Below, piece by piece: positions 9,358 through 18,066 of a DNA stretch of 45,058 bases. The DNA is taken from positions 1-45,058 of the forward strand of contig JAGXFI010000160.1 in the NCBI GenBank assembly GCA_024637305.1. Reading direction: 5' to 3'. Each line of letters opens with the position of its first letter. The first letter of the stretch is position 1. The notes beneath the pieces were generated by a model, which saw only the letters and a list, made by a program, of their open reading frames with translations, was not told where the DNA came from and ran no database searches. Source of the DNA: Sulfitobacter sp. Its GTDB lineage: Bacteria; Pseudomonadota; Alphaproteobacteria; Rhodobacterales; Rhodobacteraceae. The translations under genes and the position numbers were made by a program.

Positions 9358-10107
9358 TTAGCTGCGCACCCAGTCCCAGGCGGCCTGCTCTTGCGCCAGG
9401 GCAAAGCTGCGTGTCTCGATGCCCATCGCGGAACCGACAATCCCGATCATCGGCTTGACCCAGGCTTCGTCGGTCACAACGGCGTATTTTCTGGTTTTCT
9501 TCATCGCGCCCAGCTTCATCTTGAGGAACGATTTTTCGGTCAGAATATGGGGGTCGAAACCTCGAAAGGATTTGATCTTGACCAGCGCACGTAACTCCTC
9601 GTCTTTCTCAAGGCGGCGTAACACGTCGTTGCTGATGGCCAGCAACGCCTCGGCCTCCATGTAACCGTCTATCTCGAAGCCCATGACCTCGGGGCTGGAT
9701 TGATCCATCATACGGATGCCTGCGCCCTGCCGCTTTTTCGGGGGCAGATCGGCCGCGAATTTCCGGGCCGCCTGCATCTCGTCCGATTTGAAACTGCGCA
9801 TCTCGATCATCGGCAGCAGAGGGTTCAGCGCGCGGACGGCGGCCGCGACGAATTCCTTGTCCGACACAACTGCGGCCTTCGGCAGTTTTCCCATCCGGTC
9901 CATCAACCCCAATTCCAGCGAGATGTCGCGTGCGATGGCGTCACCGGTCATGTCGGCAAAGCCAGTTGCGTCGATGACCAGACCGATCTGGTCCACAGCT
10001 TCGATCGCCGTTTCAAAGCTTTGGTAAAAGGCAGTGACTTCGTCGGCGGTTATTTTGCCCGATAGCGTGATGATCAAGACGTCGTCTTGTTGTTCCAGAT
10101 TAAACAT
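9358..10107 (-). CDS. tandem STAS/SEC14-like protein
   Basis: Cytoplasmic protein made of two copies of the SpoIIAA-like STAS/SEC14 domain (PF11964 type). Copy one spans about residues 1-125, with DDVLIITLSGKITADEVTAF and GLVIDATGFADMTG. Copy two spans about 140-249, with EVMGFEIDGYMEAEALLAI and LVKIKSFRGFDPH. No kinase or lipid-binding role can be assigned. ATG at 10107 is preceded by GAGGTG six bases upstream; a GTG three codons earlier lacks a site. It ends 12 bases from ackA on the opposite strand, so the genes converge, and it is divergent from the Lrp regulator. Confidence 0.75.
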   Translation of the reverse strand: MFNLEQQDDVLIITLSGKITADEVTAFYQSFETAIEAVDQIGLVIDATGFADMTGDAIARDISLELGLMDRMGKLPKAAVVSDKEFVAAAVRALNPLLPMIEMRSFKSDEMQAARKFAADLPPKKRQGAGIRMMDQSSPEVMGFEIDGYMEAEALLAISNDVLRRLEKDEELRALVKIKSFRGFDPHILTEKSFLKMKLGAMKKTRKYAVVTDEAWVKPMIGIVGSAMGIETRSFALAQEQAAWDWVRS

Positions 10108-10396
10108 GTGTTTCACCTCTTGTCTGAAAAGGAGACCGGAAACGGTCTTGTGAACAGGCGGAGCGCAAATGCGACCGATTGACGACCGGTCGCTCCTTGC
10201 GTTTCGCGCGCAGGCGGCGTGCTTTCTCCGTATGATCCTACACGATTTGAGCCAAGCACGTCGACGCGGTTGTCATAGAAGTGGTCGCAAAACCGATCTC
10301 CGCGTTCGGAATTACGCAGTAAAACCATACTATCGCAGCACGTGGCCGTTTGCGACTGTCTGCCTTGTCGCAGGCCGCAATGAGAGTTTTGGACGC

Positions 10397-10885
10397 ATGA
10401 AAAAGATCGGGCTTGATGCGACGGATATCCGCATCCTCACCGCGGTGCAAAAGCATGGACAACTGAGCAAGACCAAGCTGGCCGAGATCGCCAATATTTC
10501 CGCCACACCGTGCTGGGCGCGTCTGGACAGGTTGAAGGCTGCGGGTTTCATTCGCGGGTATCACGCCGATATCGCGCTTGACCAGATCACCAACTTTACC
10601 GAAGTCATCGTGACCATTTCGCTGACGCATCACCGCAAAGCGGATTTCGACCGGTTCGAAAGCTTTATCAGGAACCTCGACGAGATCACCGAATGCATCG
10701 CAACGGGGGGCGGCATGGATTACGTGATCCACACCGTAAGCCCGAGCCTCGCGTCCTTTCAGGCCTTGATGGACAACTTGCTGTCCGCTGAGTTGGGGAT
10801 CGACCGCTACATGACCTACATCGCGACTCGGCGGGTCAAATCGGCAAAGCCGAATCTTGCAAAGCTCGCGGCTGGAGGGGTGTAA
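10397..10885 (+). CDS. Lrp/AsnC family transcriptional regulator
   Basis: Feast/famine regulator of 162 residues. N-terminal winged HTH at about residues 5-55 (LDATDIRILTAVQKHGQLSK, then LAEIANISATPCWARLDRLK). The C-terminal RAM ligand-binding domain spans about 65-150, with ECIATGGGMDYVIHTV. ATG at 10397 begins the canonical domain; the reading frame stays open further upstream but that part does not resemble the family. It lies 166 bases upstream of the DmdA-like operon on the same strand, a position in which Lrp proteins often control the next operon; this is inference. Confidence 0.87.
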   Translation: MKKIGLDATDIRILTAVQKHGQLSKTKLAEIANISATPCWARLDRLKAAGFIRGYHADIALDQITNFTEVIVTISLTHHRKADFDRFESFIRNLDEITECIATGGGMDYVIHTVSPSLASFQALMDNLLSAELGIDRYMTYIATRRVKSAKPNLAKLAAGGV

Positions 10886-11051
10886 AAAACGCCTTTCGTC
10901 CGAACGGCCCGCTTGATGCCCAAAAAACGGTCTGTTCAGTCTGCCGCCCGCGCTTTTTCAGGCCGCTTTCACACACCGTCCCGGACTACATCATGGCCTA
11001 GTTCAACCAGTCTCGGGCCAGTCAGGCCGCAGGCTAAAACGGGAGGCAAAC

Positions 11052-12194
11052 ATGATGCAAGCAGATGACTTCGGGTTCGGAACACAGATCCGCAAATCCC
11101 CTTACTTCGACGCAACGGTCCGTTGGGGCGCGCAAGGTTTTTCGGTTTACAATCATATGTATATCCCGCGCGACTTCGGTGATCCGGAACAGAACTTCTG
11201 GAACCTCGTGAACGCCGCGATCCTGTGTGACGTGGCGGTTGAGCGTCAGGTCGAGATCACCGGCCCGGACGCTGCGAAATTCACCCAGATGCTGACTTGC
11301 CGCGATCTGTCCAAGATGGCTGTGGGACAGTGCAAGTACATCCTCATCACCAACGCCGATGGCGGCATCCTGAACGATCCGATCCTGCTGCGTCTGGCCG
11401 AGAACCACTTCTGGATTTCGTTGGCCGACAGCGACATTCTGCTGTGGGCGCAGGGCCTGGCCGTGAACTCCGGTCTGGACGTCACAATCACCGAACCCGA
11501 CGTATCGCCGCTGCAGTTGCAGGGGCCCAAATCGGGCGAGATCATGCAAGAGCTCTTTGGCGAAAGCATCATGGATCTGCGCTACTACTGGCTGCGTGAA
11601 GTCGATCTGGATGGCATCCCGCTGATCATCTCGCGCACCGGATGGTCAAGCGAGCTGGGTTACGAGATCTACCTGCGCGATGGCTCGCAAGGTGACGCAT
11701 TGTGGGAGCGGATCATGGCGGTTGGCATGCCCTTCGGCCTCAAGCCCGGCCACACGTCGTCCATCCGCCGCATCGAAGGGGGCATGCTATCCTATCATGC
11801 GGACGCAGACATCAACACCAACCCCTACGAGCTTGGGTTGGACCGGCTCGTGAACCTCGACATGGAGGCGGATTTCATTGGCAAGGCCGCGCTGCGCCGT
11901 ATTCAGGCGCAAGGGGCAAGCCGCAAGCAGATCGGTCTGATCATCGACGGCCCGCGCCTGACGGGCCCGAACACCACGTTCTGGCCAATCAATCTGGGCG
12001 GCGAGACGATCGGCAAAGTGACCTCTGCGGTTTATTCGCCGCGTCTTGGAGCAAACATCGCCCTTGCGATGGTGTCGGCTGAACATGCCAACATCGGGGC
12101 AGAGGTCGAAGTCGTGACCAATTCTGGTCCAAGCCGCGCCACCGTGGTCGAGCGCCCTTTCTACGATCCTAAAAAGAAGATCGCCGCCGCCTGA
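11052..12194 (+). CDS. DmdA-like GcvT-family (aminomethyltransferase fold) protein
   Basis: Related to DMSP demethylase DmdA and glycine-cleavage T-protein, which pass a methyl or methylene group to tetrahydrofolate. Segments close to DmdA are FSVYNHMYIP near residue 30, CDVAVERQVEITGPDA near 57-72, NDPILLRLAENHFWISLADS near 111-130 and EPDVSPLQLQGPKSG near 147-161. The region that in genuine DmdA reads SGWSKQGGFEIY is here TGWSSELGYEIY, nearer to the general GcvT form, so the methylated substrate may not be DMSP. At 380 residues it has the normal two-domain size. ATG at 11052 has GGGAGG just upstream. It is the first gene of an operon with OsmC, crotonase and acyl-CoA ligase. Confidence 0.78.
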   Translation: MMQADDFGFGTQIRKSPYFDATVRWGAQGFSVYNHMYIPRDFGDPEQNFWNLVNAAILCDVAVERQVEITGPDAAKFTQMLTCRDLSKMAVGQCKYILITNADGGILNDPILLRLAENHFWISLADSDILLWAQGLAVNSGLDVTITEPDVSPLQLQGPKSGEIMQELFGESIMDLRYYWLREVDLDGIPLIISRTGWSSELGYEIYLRDGSQGDALWERIMAVGMPFGLKPGHTSSIRRIEGGMLSYHADADINTNPYELGLDRLVNLDMEADFIGKAALRRIQAQGASRKQIGLIIDGPRLTGPNTTFWPINLGGETIGKVTSAVYSPRLGANIALAMVSAEHANIGAEVEVVTNSGPSRATVVERPFYDPKKKIAAA

Positions 12195-12223
12195 AGCGCC
12201 AAGCCTGAAAAGAGACCTTATCA

Positions 12224-12673
12224 ATGTCCGACCTTTCAATCGAACTGCACTGGCAGCGCGCCACACCTGTTTTCCAGACGGGTGCGTATTCAAACGAACA
12301 TACGGTGCAGTACAACAGCCGTTATGATCTGTGCGTGGATTCCGCCCCTGATTGGGGCGGTGACCCTGAAAATACCAACCCCGAACAGGCGCTCGCATCT
12401 GCCTTGTCCAGCTGTCACATGATGACCTTTCTGGCGCTTGCGGCAAAAGCCGGCTGGCCGGTAGCAAGCTATCACGATCATGCGGTCGCGCATTTAGGCA
12501 AGAACCCCAAGGGACAGATGTCGGTGACCCGCATCGACCTGCATCCGGTGGTGCGCTTTGATACCGGGTTCTCGGTTGACGCGGCCCAGATGGAACAGAT
12601 GCAGGACCGGGCGCACCGGTATTGCTTTATCGCCAACACGCTGGCTGACAGCGTCGAAATCAACATTCTCTGA
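12224..12673 (+). CDS. OsmC family protein
   Basis: Member of the OsmC/Ohr family, small cytoplasmic thiol peroxidases and relatives that reduce organic hydroperoxides. Both expected cysteines are present: one in LSSCHMMTFL at about residue 66 and one in HRYCFIANTL at about 133, the usual spacing of the peroxidatic and resolving pair. The family's N-terminal strand pattern is also visible. Length of 149 residues is normal. It sits 29 bases after the DmdA-like gene and 22 before the crotonase. Physical coupling to a demethylation-type operon hints at detoxification of a reactive intermediate, which is inference. Confidence 0.85.
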   Translation: MSDLSIELHWQRATPVFQTGAYSNEHTVQYNSRYDLCVDSAPDWGGDPENTNPEQALASALSSCHMMTFLALAAKAGWPVASYHDHAVAHLGKNPKGQMSVTRIDLHPVVRFDTGFSVDAAQMEQMQDRAHRYCFIANTLADSVEINIL

Positions 12674-12695
12674 TTGCCAAAGAAAGGGCCGGGTC

Positions 12696-13496
12696 ATGCA
12701 AGAAGGAAACATCGTGCTGCGCGAACTGAACGCTGATGGCATCCTGCGCCTGACGCTGAATGACATGAACCGGCGCAACGCGTTGTCCGAAGCGATGCTG
12801 GCAGAGTTGATGGCCGCCTTTATGGAAGCCGGGTCGGACCCGACGGTGCGGGTGATCATTCTGGCCGCGAACGGGCCTGCGTTTTGCGCAGGGCATGATC
12901 TGAAAGAAATGACCGCCGGTCGCACGGGGCCGGATGGTGGCAAAGCCTATTTCGCAGCGGTGATGGCGCGGTGTTCCGGCGTCATGCAAGGCATTGTGAA
13001 TTGTCCCAAACCCGTCATCGCCGAGGTGACCGGCGTTGCGACCGCAGCGGGGTGCCAACTGGTCGCCAGTTGCGACCTGGCCATCGCGGCTGAGACGGCA
13101 CAGTTCAGCACACCGGGTGTTCATATCGGTCTGTTCTGCTCGACACCGATGGTGGCTTTGTCGCGCAATGTTGGCAACAAGCACGCGATGGAGATGCTGC
13201 TGACCGGCGATATGATCTCCGCCAGCCGTGCCGCAGAAATCGGTCTGGTGAACCAATCTGTAGCCCCCAAAGGATTGCGGGACGCGACCATGGATCTGGC
13301 GCGCAAGATCGCCTCCAAGTCAAGCATGACATTGGCCACCGGAAAGCGCGCCTTTTATGCACAAAGCGAGATGAGCTTGCCGGATGCCTATGAATATGCG
13401 TCAAATGTGATGGTCGAGAATATGCTGGCGCATGATGCTCACGAAGGCATCGGCGCTTTCATCGAAAAACGCGCACCGCAGTGGCAGGATGCCTGA
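12696..13496 (+). CDS. ECHDC3-like crotonase-superfamily protein
   Basis: Crotonase fold acting on a CoA thioester, but unlikely to be a classical hydratase. The oxyanion-hole segments are intact (AFCAGHDL near residues 62-69 and the GVATAAGCQL segment). However, the two catalytic glutamates of rat crotonase (Glu144, Glu164) align with Gln121 in GCQL and Gly141 in STPGVHIG. This pattern matches the ECHDC3-type branch, with its GCQLVASCDLA and GLFCSTP strings. DmdD, the hydratase of DMSP demethylation, keeps both glutamates. The ATG at 12696 gives 266 residues. It stops four bases before the ligase gene. Confidence 0.83.
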   Translation: MQEGNIVLRELNADGILRLTLNDMNRRNALSEAMLAELMAAFMEAGSDPTVRVIILAANGPAFCAGHDLKEMTAGRTGPDGGKAYFAAVMARCSGVMQGIVNCPKPVIAEVTGVATAAGCQLVASCDLAIAAETAQFSTPGVHIGLFCSTPMVALSRNVGNKHAMEMLLTGDMISASRAAEIGLVNQSVAPKGLRDATMDLARKIASKSSMTLATGKRAFYAQSEMSLPDAYEYASNVMVENMLAHDAHEGIGAFIEKRAPQWQDA

Positions 13497-13500
13497 TCCT

Positions 13501-15165
13501 ATGGAAACGAACCTCTACAACACAGACCTGGATCGCAATCCCGCGAATTATCAGCCGCTTTCGCCGCTGACCTTTCTGGAACGCGCGGCCTCTGTGTTTC
13601 CGAACTACACGGCAATCGTTCACGGGTCGCTGCGGCGCAACTATGCCGATTTCTACGCGCGTTCACGGCAGTTGGCCTGTGCATTGGCGCAACGCGGGAT
13701 CGGGCGCGGGGATACGGTTTCGGCGCTGCTGGCGAACACGCCTGCGATGCTGGAATGCCATTACGGCGTGCCGATGTGTGGTGGTGTCCTGCATTCGATC
13801 AACACCCGGCTGGACGCCGCGATCATTGCATTTCAGCTCGATCACGCCCTGGCGAAGATTGTGATCGTGGACCGCGAATTCATGCCATTGATGCAAGAGG
13901 CGCTTGCGATTGCATCGGTCAAGCCGCTGCTGATCCAATATGATGACGCGGAATTCACCGGGCCGGAAACAACCTGCGAAGCGCTGGACTACGAAGCGTT
14001 CCTCTCGGGAGGTGATCCGGAATTTGCCTGGCTGATGCCCTTGGATGAATGGGATGCGATCTCGATCAATTATACCTCCGGCACGACCGGCGATCCCAAA
14101 GGTGTGGTGTCGCACCATCGCGGAGCCTATCTGCTGGCCCAAGGCAATGCGCTGACCACGTCGATGGCAAAACACGCTGTCTATCTGTGGACGCTGCCGA
14201 TGTTTCACTGCAATGGCTGGTGTTTTCCGTGGACGTTGTCCGCGATCATCGGCACCCATGTCTGCCTGCGCCAGGTGCGGGCCGAACCGATCTGGAACGC
14301 GCTGGCGGATGAGGGCGTGACCCACCTGTGCGGTGCGCCGGTCGTCATGTCGCTGATGATCTCTGCCCCTGAGGCGGAAAAGCGCAGCCTTGACCGCACG
14401 GTGCAATTCTTTACCGCCGCCGCCCCACCGCCGGAAAAGCTTTTGGCAGAGATGAAAACCGCAGGGTTTGACGTGACCCATCTTTACGGCTTGACCGAAA
14501 CCTATGGTCCCGCCGTCGTCAACGATTGGCACGCAAGCTGGTCCGATCTGCCGGCCGGCGAACAGGCCGCGCTCAAATCCCGTCAGGGTGTGCGCTATCT
14601 GGCGTTGGAAGGTCTCGATGTTCTGGACCCCAATACCATGGCTCCGGTGCCGCGCGACGGCAAGACCATGGGCGAGGTGATGTTTCGCGGCAACGTGGTG
14701 ATGAAAGGGTATTTTCGCAATCCCAAGTCCACCCAGGAGGCTTTCGAGGGCGGTTGGTTCCACTCCGGCGATCTGGGCGTCATTCATCCCGATGGCTACA
14801 TCCAGTTGAAAGACCGGTCCAAGGACATCATCATTTCGGGCGGCGAGAACATTTCCTCTTTCGAAGTTGAAGAGGCTTTGTACCGCCACCCCGCAGTCGG
14901 CGTTGCCGCCGTCGTTGCGATGCCGCATGAAAAGTGGGGCGAAACCCCTTGTGCCTTCGTCGAACTTGCGACCGGGCAACAGGCGGATGCCGATGCACTT
15001 CGCGGGTGGTGCCGCGATCACCTTGCCCCCTACAAGGTTCCAAGCAGGATCGTCTTCATGCCCATTCCAAGAACGTCGACCGGGAAGATCCAGAAATTCG
15101 TTCTGCGCGAACAAGCAAAAGTTATCGCGTTCGGCGATGTATCGATGTCGGCGTCCAAAGCATAG
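13501..15165 (+). CDS. acyl-CoA ligase (AMP-binding family)
   Basis: Activates a carboxylic acid to its CoA thioester through an acyl-adenylate. Core motifs are YTSGTTGDPKG at residues 191-201, YGLTETYG, the WFHSGDLG segment, SGGENISSFEVEEAL and the C-terminal catalytic lysine Lys529 in TSTGK. The 554-residue length suits short- or medium-chain and aryl-acid ligases, and the general type includes the DmdB ligases that act on methylmercaptopropionate. ATG at 13501 has AGGA upstream; an in-frame ATG at 13489 overlaps the preceding stop. It is the last gene of the DmdA-like operon. The true acid is unknown. Confidence 0.88.
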   Translation: METNLYNTDLDRNPANYQPLSPLTFLERAASVFPNYTAIVHGSLRRNYADFYARSRQLACALAQRGIGRGDTVSALLANTPAMLECHYGVPMCGGVLHSINTRLDAAIIAFQLDHALAKIVIVDREFMPLMQEALAIASVKPLLIQYDDAEFTGPETTCEALDYEAFLSGGDPEFAWLMPLDEWDAISINYTSGTTGDPKGVVSHHRGAYLLAQGNALTTSMAKHAVYLWTLPMFHCNGWCFPWTLSAIIGTHVCLRQVRAEPIWNALADEGVTHLCGAPVVMSLMISAPEAEKRSLDRTVQFFTAAAPPPEKLLAEMKTAGFDVTHLYGLTETYGPAVVNDWHASWSDLPAGEQAALKSRQGVRYLALEGLDVLDPNTMAPVPRDGKTMGEVMFRGNVVMKGYFRNPKSTQEAFEGGWFHSGDLGVIHPDGYIQLKDRSKDIIISGGENISSFEVEEALYRHPAVGVAAVVAMPHEKWGETPCAFVELATGQQADADALRGWCRDHLAPYKVPSRIVFMPIPRTSTGKIQKFVLREQAKVIAFGDVSMSASKA

Positions 15166-15248
15166 TAATCCACCATTGCCAGCATGACGCCGCCAAACGC
15201 GGTTGTGCGTGTGCATGCAGATAGGCTGGCACGCGCCTTTTCGTTAGG

Positions 15249-15974
15249 TCACGGGGTCTGTCTTTGCTGCGCACCGGAAAAGGCGATGATCGCGCTGACC
15301 AGCGTGTCGAGCGTGTCGGAAACCGGCACTTCGGCCTGTACTTCCTTGCTGATCAACGAAAATTCGGTACAGCCGACAAGTATCCGGCCTGCGCCCCTTT
15401 GCACGAGGGCCGCGCTTTCGTCTTCGAGGACCGCAATGTCAGCCGGGCGCGGGCCGTCCTTCTTGATCCGGCGGATGGTGGCCAGAATTGCGGTTTCGTT
15501 TTCCGGATAGATGGCACCCAGCCCGACTTGCTTGAGCATGCCCTGAAACAGACCTGTGCTGTTGGTCGCGGGCGAGGCCAGAATTCCCACGGATGTGCCC
15601 GCAGTCGCCCCGTGCGCCACCTGCGCGCAGGCCAGTTTTGGCATGTTCAGCAGCGGGATGCGGACCCGTTGTTCGATTGCGGGCGCATAGAAATGTGCAG
15701 TGTTGCAGGGCATGGCCAGGGCCTGTGCGCCGGCGCGTTCCAGCCTTCCGGCCATCTCTGCAAGGACCGGGCCCGGATCGGGCCCGTCCTTTTCGATCAG
15801 ATGGCGGATGCGCGATGGCACCTGCGGATTCATGTCCACAAACATCGGGACATGATCCTGGTCATCCTCGGCAGCGGTGGCGGCATGGACGCGCTGCATC
15901 AGCGCAATCGTGGCCTCTACGCCCATGCCGCCCAGAACACCGATCCGCCTTGGCGTGCGCGCGCTATTCATCAT
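15249..15974 (-). CDS. aspartate/glutamate racemase family protein
   Basis: Cofactor-independent amino-acid racemase fold. Both catalytic cysteines are present: Cys90 in MPCNTAHF and Cys202 in VGCTEFSL, with the N-terminal IGVLGGMGVEAT loop. Length of 241 residues is normal. It begins 12 bases downstream of the L-cysteate sulfo-lyase gene on the same strand, so the two are probably one transcript. Because the lyase acts on the L form of an aspartate-like sulfonated amino acid, cysteate racemization is an appealing role. That substrate is inference; aspartate is the default. Confidence 0.85.
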   Translation of the reverse strand: MMNSARTPRRIGVLGGMGVEATIALMQRVHAATAAEDDQDHVPMFVDMNPQVPSRIRHLIEKDGPDPGPVLAEMAGRLERAGAQALAMPCNTAHFYAPAIEQRVRIPLLNMPKLACAQVAHGATAGTSVGILASPATNSTGLFQGMLKQVGLGAIYPENETAILATIRRIKKDGPRPADIAVLEDESAALVQRGAGRILVGCTEFSLISKEVQAEVPVSDTLDTLVSAIIAFSGAQQRQTP

Positions 15975-15986
15975 GCCGCATGCCGC

Positions 15987-17000
15987 TCAGGACCACCGGT
16001 CCGCGAAATCAAAGGCCGCGTCATAGCCAAACAGGGCCACTGAACCGCCGGTATGCAGAAAGACAATCCGCTCGCCCTTCTTGAAATGGCCCTTGCGGAT
16101 CAGATCAATCAGACCTGCGGCCCCTTTCGCCGAATAGACCGGGTCAAGCAGGATCGCCTCAAGCTCCGCGAACATCTTGATCGCCTCGATCCCGCTTGCG
16201 GTCGGAATGCCATAGCCGTCGCCGACGTAGTCGGTGTTGGCCACGACATCTTCTCGTGATACGACACCGGGGCAGCCAAGTTTCTCAGCCGTCTTGCAGG
16301 CCAGATTGTAGACGTTTTCTTCCTGCTTGGCCTTCGGGGCGCGCACACCGATACCCAAAAGCGGGATCTGCGCATTCATCGCCTGCAACCCTACAATCAG
16401 GCCAGCCTGTGTCCCGGCGCTGCCGGTGGCATGGACGATGTGATCGATCTTCATGCCGCTGTCGTTAACCTGTCCGAGCAATTCGAAGGCACAGTTCACA
16501 TAGCCCAGTGCACCGGTCGGGTTCGATCCGCCACCCGGAATCGTATAGACCTTCTTTCCGTCGGCGCGCATCTGCTCGGCAACTTCTTCGATGACGGCAT
16601 TGAAATCCGGCCCGGTGGCGCGTTTTTCGGTCGTCGCACCGTGCAGATGATCCAGCAGGACGTTGCCGTTGTTGTTGTAGTTGGCATCGTTCGACCCTGT
16701 CCGGTCCTCAAGCACGATATGGCATCCCATGCCCATCTTGGCCGCAAAGGCGGCTGTCTGGCGGGCGTGGTTTGATTGGGTCGCGCCTTGGGTCACCACC
16801 ATTTCCGCGCCCTGCAATTCGGCTTCGGCCATCAGGAATTCGAGCTTTCGGGTCTTGTTGCCGCCTGTAGACATGCCGGTGCAGTCGTCGCGCTTGATCC
16901 AGATTTCCGGTCCGCCGAGTTCCTTGGTCAGGCGGTCAAGACGTTCGAGCGGGGTGGGCAAATGGGCGAGAAACCGGCGGGGAAAGCGGGCGAGGTGCAT
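15987..17000 (-). CDS. cuyA: L-cysteate sulfo-lyase CuyA
   Basis: PLP enzyme that breaks L-cysteate into pyruvate, sulfite and ammonium; related D-cysteine desulfhydrases and ACC deaminases share the fold. N-terminus [20 protein letters not shown] is characteristic of roseobacter CuyA. The PLP lysine is expected at Lys49 in [22 protein letters not shown] carries the catalytic Ser. Length is 337 residues from ATG 17000, which has AAGGA nine bases upstream; the frame stays open to 17078 without family similarity. A LysR gene is divergent and a racemase follows. D-cysteine desulfhydrase is the main alternative. No sulfite exporter (CuyZ) is seen nearby. Confidence 0.82.
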   Translation of the reverse strand: MHLARFPRRFLAHLPTPLERLDRLTKELGGPEIWIKRDDCTGMSTGGNKTRKLEFLMAEAELQGAEMVVTQGATQSNHARQTAAFAAKMGMGCHIVLEDRTGSNDANYNNNGNVLLDHLHGATTEKRATGPDFNAVIEEVAEQMRADGKKVYTIPGGGSNPTGALGYVNCAFELLGQVNDSGMKIDHIVHATGSAGTQAGLIVGLQAMNAQIPLLGIGVRAPKAKQEENVYNLACKTAEKLGCPGVVSREDVVANTDYVGDGYGIPTASGIEAIKMFAELEAILLDPVYSAKGAAGLIDLIRKGHFKKGERIVFLHTGGSVALFGYDAAFDFADRWS

Positions 17001-17022
17001 GGGGGTGATCCTTAATTTGCTG

Positions 17023-17046
17023 TTATCGCAGTTTATAAGGGGATAA
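17023..17046. promoter_or_regulatory. inverted repeat between cuyA and lysR
   Basis: A dyad TTATC-N14-GATAA lies in the short divergent region between cuyA and the LysR gene. LysR proteins often bind such imperfect dyads, but the half-sites are only five bases and the region is AT-rich, so chance is a real possibility. Confidence 0.3.
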
Positions 17047-17121
17047 TTTTGAAAGCTAATGCAAATTCTGGTAGGCAAGTTGCAGGAATCGCTTTTTTAA
17101 TACTTCGGGGAAGCTGGTCAT

Positions 17122-18066
17122 ATGCGTTTGGAATGGATTGACGATATCCTGGCCGTCCTGGACGCCGGATCGCTTGCGCGGGCTGCCGAGAAGCGGTCGT
17201 TGACGCAATCGGCGTTCACCCGGCGCGTGCGCCTGATCGAAGACAGTATTGGCACGGTGCTTTTTGACCGCAGACGCAAGCCTGTCACGCTGATGTCGGG
17301 CGTCGAGGCGTTGGCCCCGGAACTGCGCGACCTGAGCTTGCGGCTGCGAAGCCTGCGCTACAAGTTGAAGACGGCGACCAGCCAGACAGGCGGCGCGGTC
17401 AGTTTCGCATGTCAGCACGCGATCACCACCACCGTGTCGCCCCTGATTGTCCGCGCCCTGACTTCAGCGCGTGATGCGTCGGTCCGCGTGCGGTCGTGCA
17501 ATCAGGATGAATGCATGATGCTTCTGGTAGCAGGCGAGGTGGATTTCGTGGTGCTGTACAGCTTGCCCGACGGGCAGACGGCGCATTTTGCCCGGGCTTT
17601 CGAAGAGTTGATCCTTGGCAGCGACCCCCTTATCCCGGTCTGTGCGCCGCCCTTGCGCGAGGTTGCCCTGTCAAATCAGATACCGGTCATCAGCTATCCG
17701 CCTGACGTGTTTCTGGGGCAGGTTTTTGATCGCGATATCGCCCCGCAATTGAGGCAGGACCTCACCCTTGCCACCAAGGCCGAAACCGCCCTGACGCTTG
17801 CTGCCTATGAGTTTGCACTGGGCGGGATCGGCGTGGCGTGGCTGCCCCGTTCGATGGTGGCGGAACGTCTTGCGCTGGGCGAGCTGATCTCGCTCGAAGA
17901 CCGCTTGCCGGTGCAGGCGCTGGACATCCGGGCATTCCGGCTGTCAGAGGGTCAGGATGGCCCGTCAGATGAGATCTGGCACACAATCCTGCCTGATATC
18001 GACATGCCGGTGCATCTAAAAGGCGTCCCAGACCCGTCTTCCGGTCATATCCAGCCGATCAAGTGA
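17122..18066 (+). CDS. LysR family transcriptional regulator
   Basis: LysR-type regulator of 314 residues. The winged HTH is at about residues 3-62 (IDDILAVLDAGSLARAAEKR, then LTQSAFTRRVRLIE). The effector domain covers about 90-300. It is divergent from cuyA with 121 bases between the start codons, the classic arrangement for a LysR protein that controls the opposite gene, so cysteate or a product is a plausible effector. Its last 51 bases overlap the 3' end of a second LysR gene on the other strand. Confidence 0.88.
   Translation: MRLEWIDDILAVLDAGSLARAAEKRSLTQSAFTRRVRLIEDSIGTVLFDRRRKPVTLMSGVEALAPELRDLSLRLRSLRYKLKTATSQTGGAVSFACQHAITTTVSPLIVRALTSARDASVRVRSCNQDECMMLLVAGEVDFVVLYSLPDGQTAHFARAFEELILGSDPLIPVCAPPLREVALSNQIPVISYPPDVFLGQVFDRDIAPQLRQDLTLATKAETALTLAAYEFALGGIGVAWLPRSMVAERLALGELISLEDRLPVQALDIRAFRLSEGQDGPSDEIWHTILPDIDMPVHLKGVPDPSSGHIQPIK

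Noticed and set aside
11052-15165. Calling the operon a complete dmdABCD pathway
   Set aside because: No acyl-CoA dehydrogenase is present, the crotonase lacks both catalytic glutamates, and the DmdA-like motif differs from genuine DmdA.
13663-15216. 517-codon minus-strand open frame opposite the acyl-CoA ligase
   Set aside because: The plus-strand ligase has every family motif; the antisense frame is rich in Arg, His and Gly without any motif.
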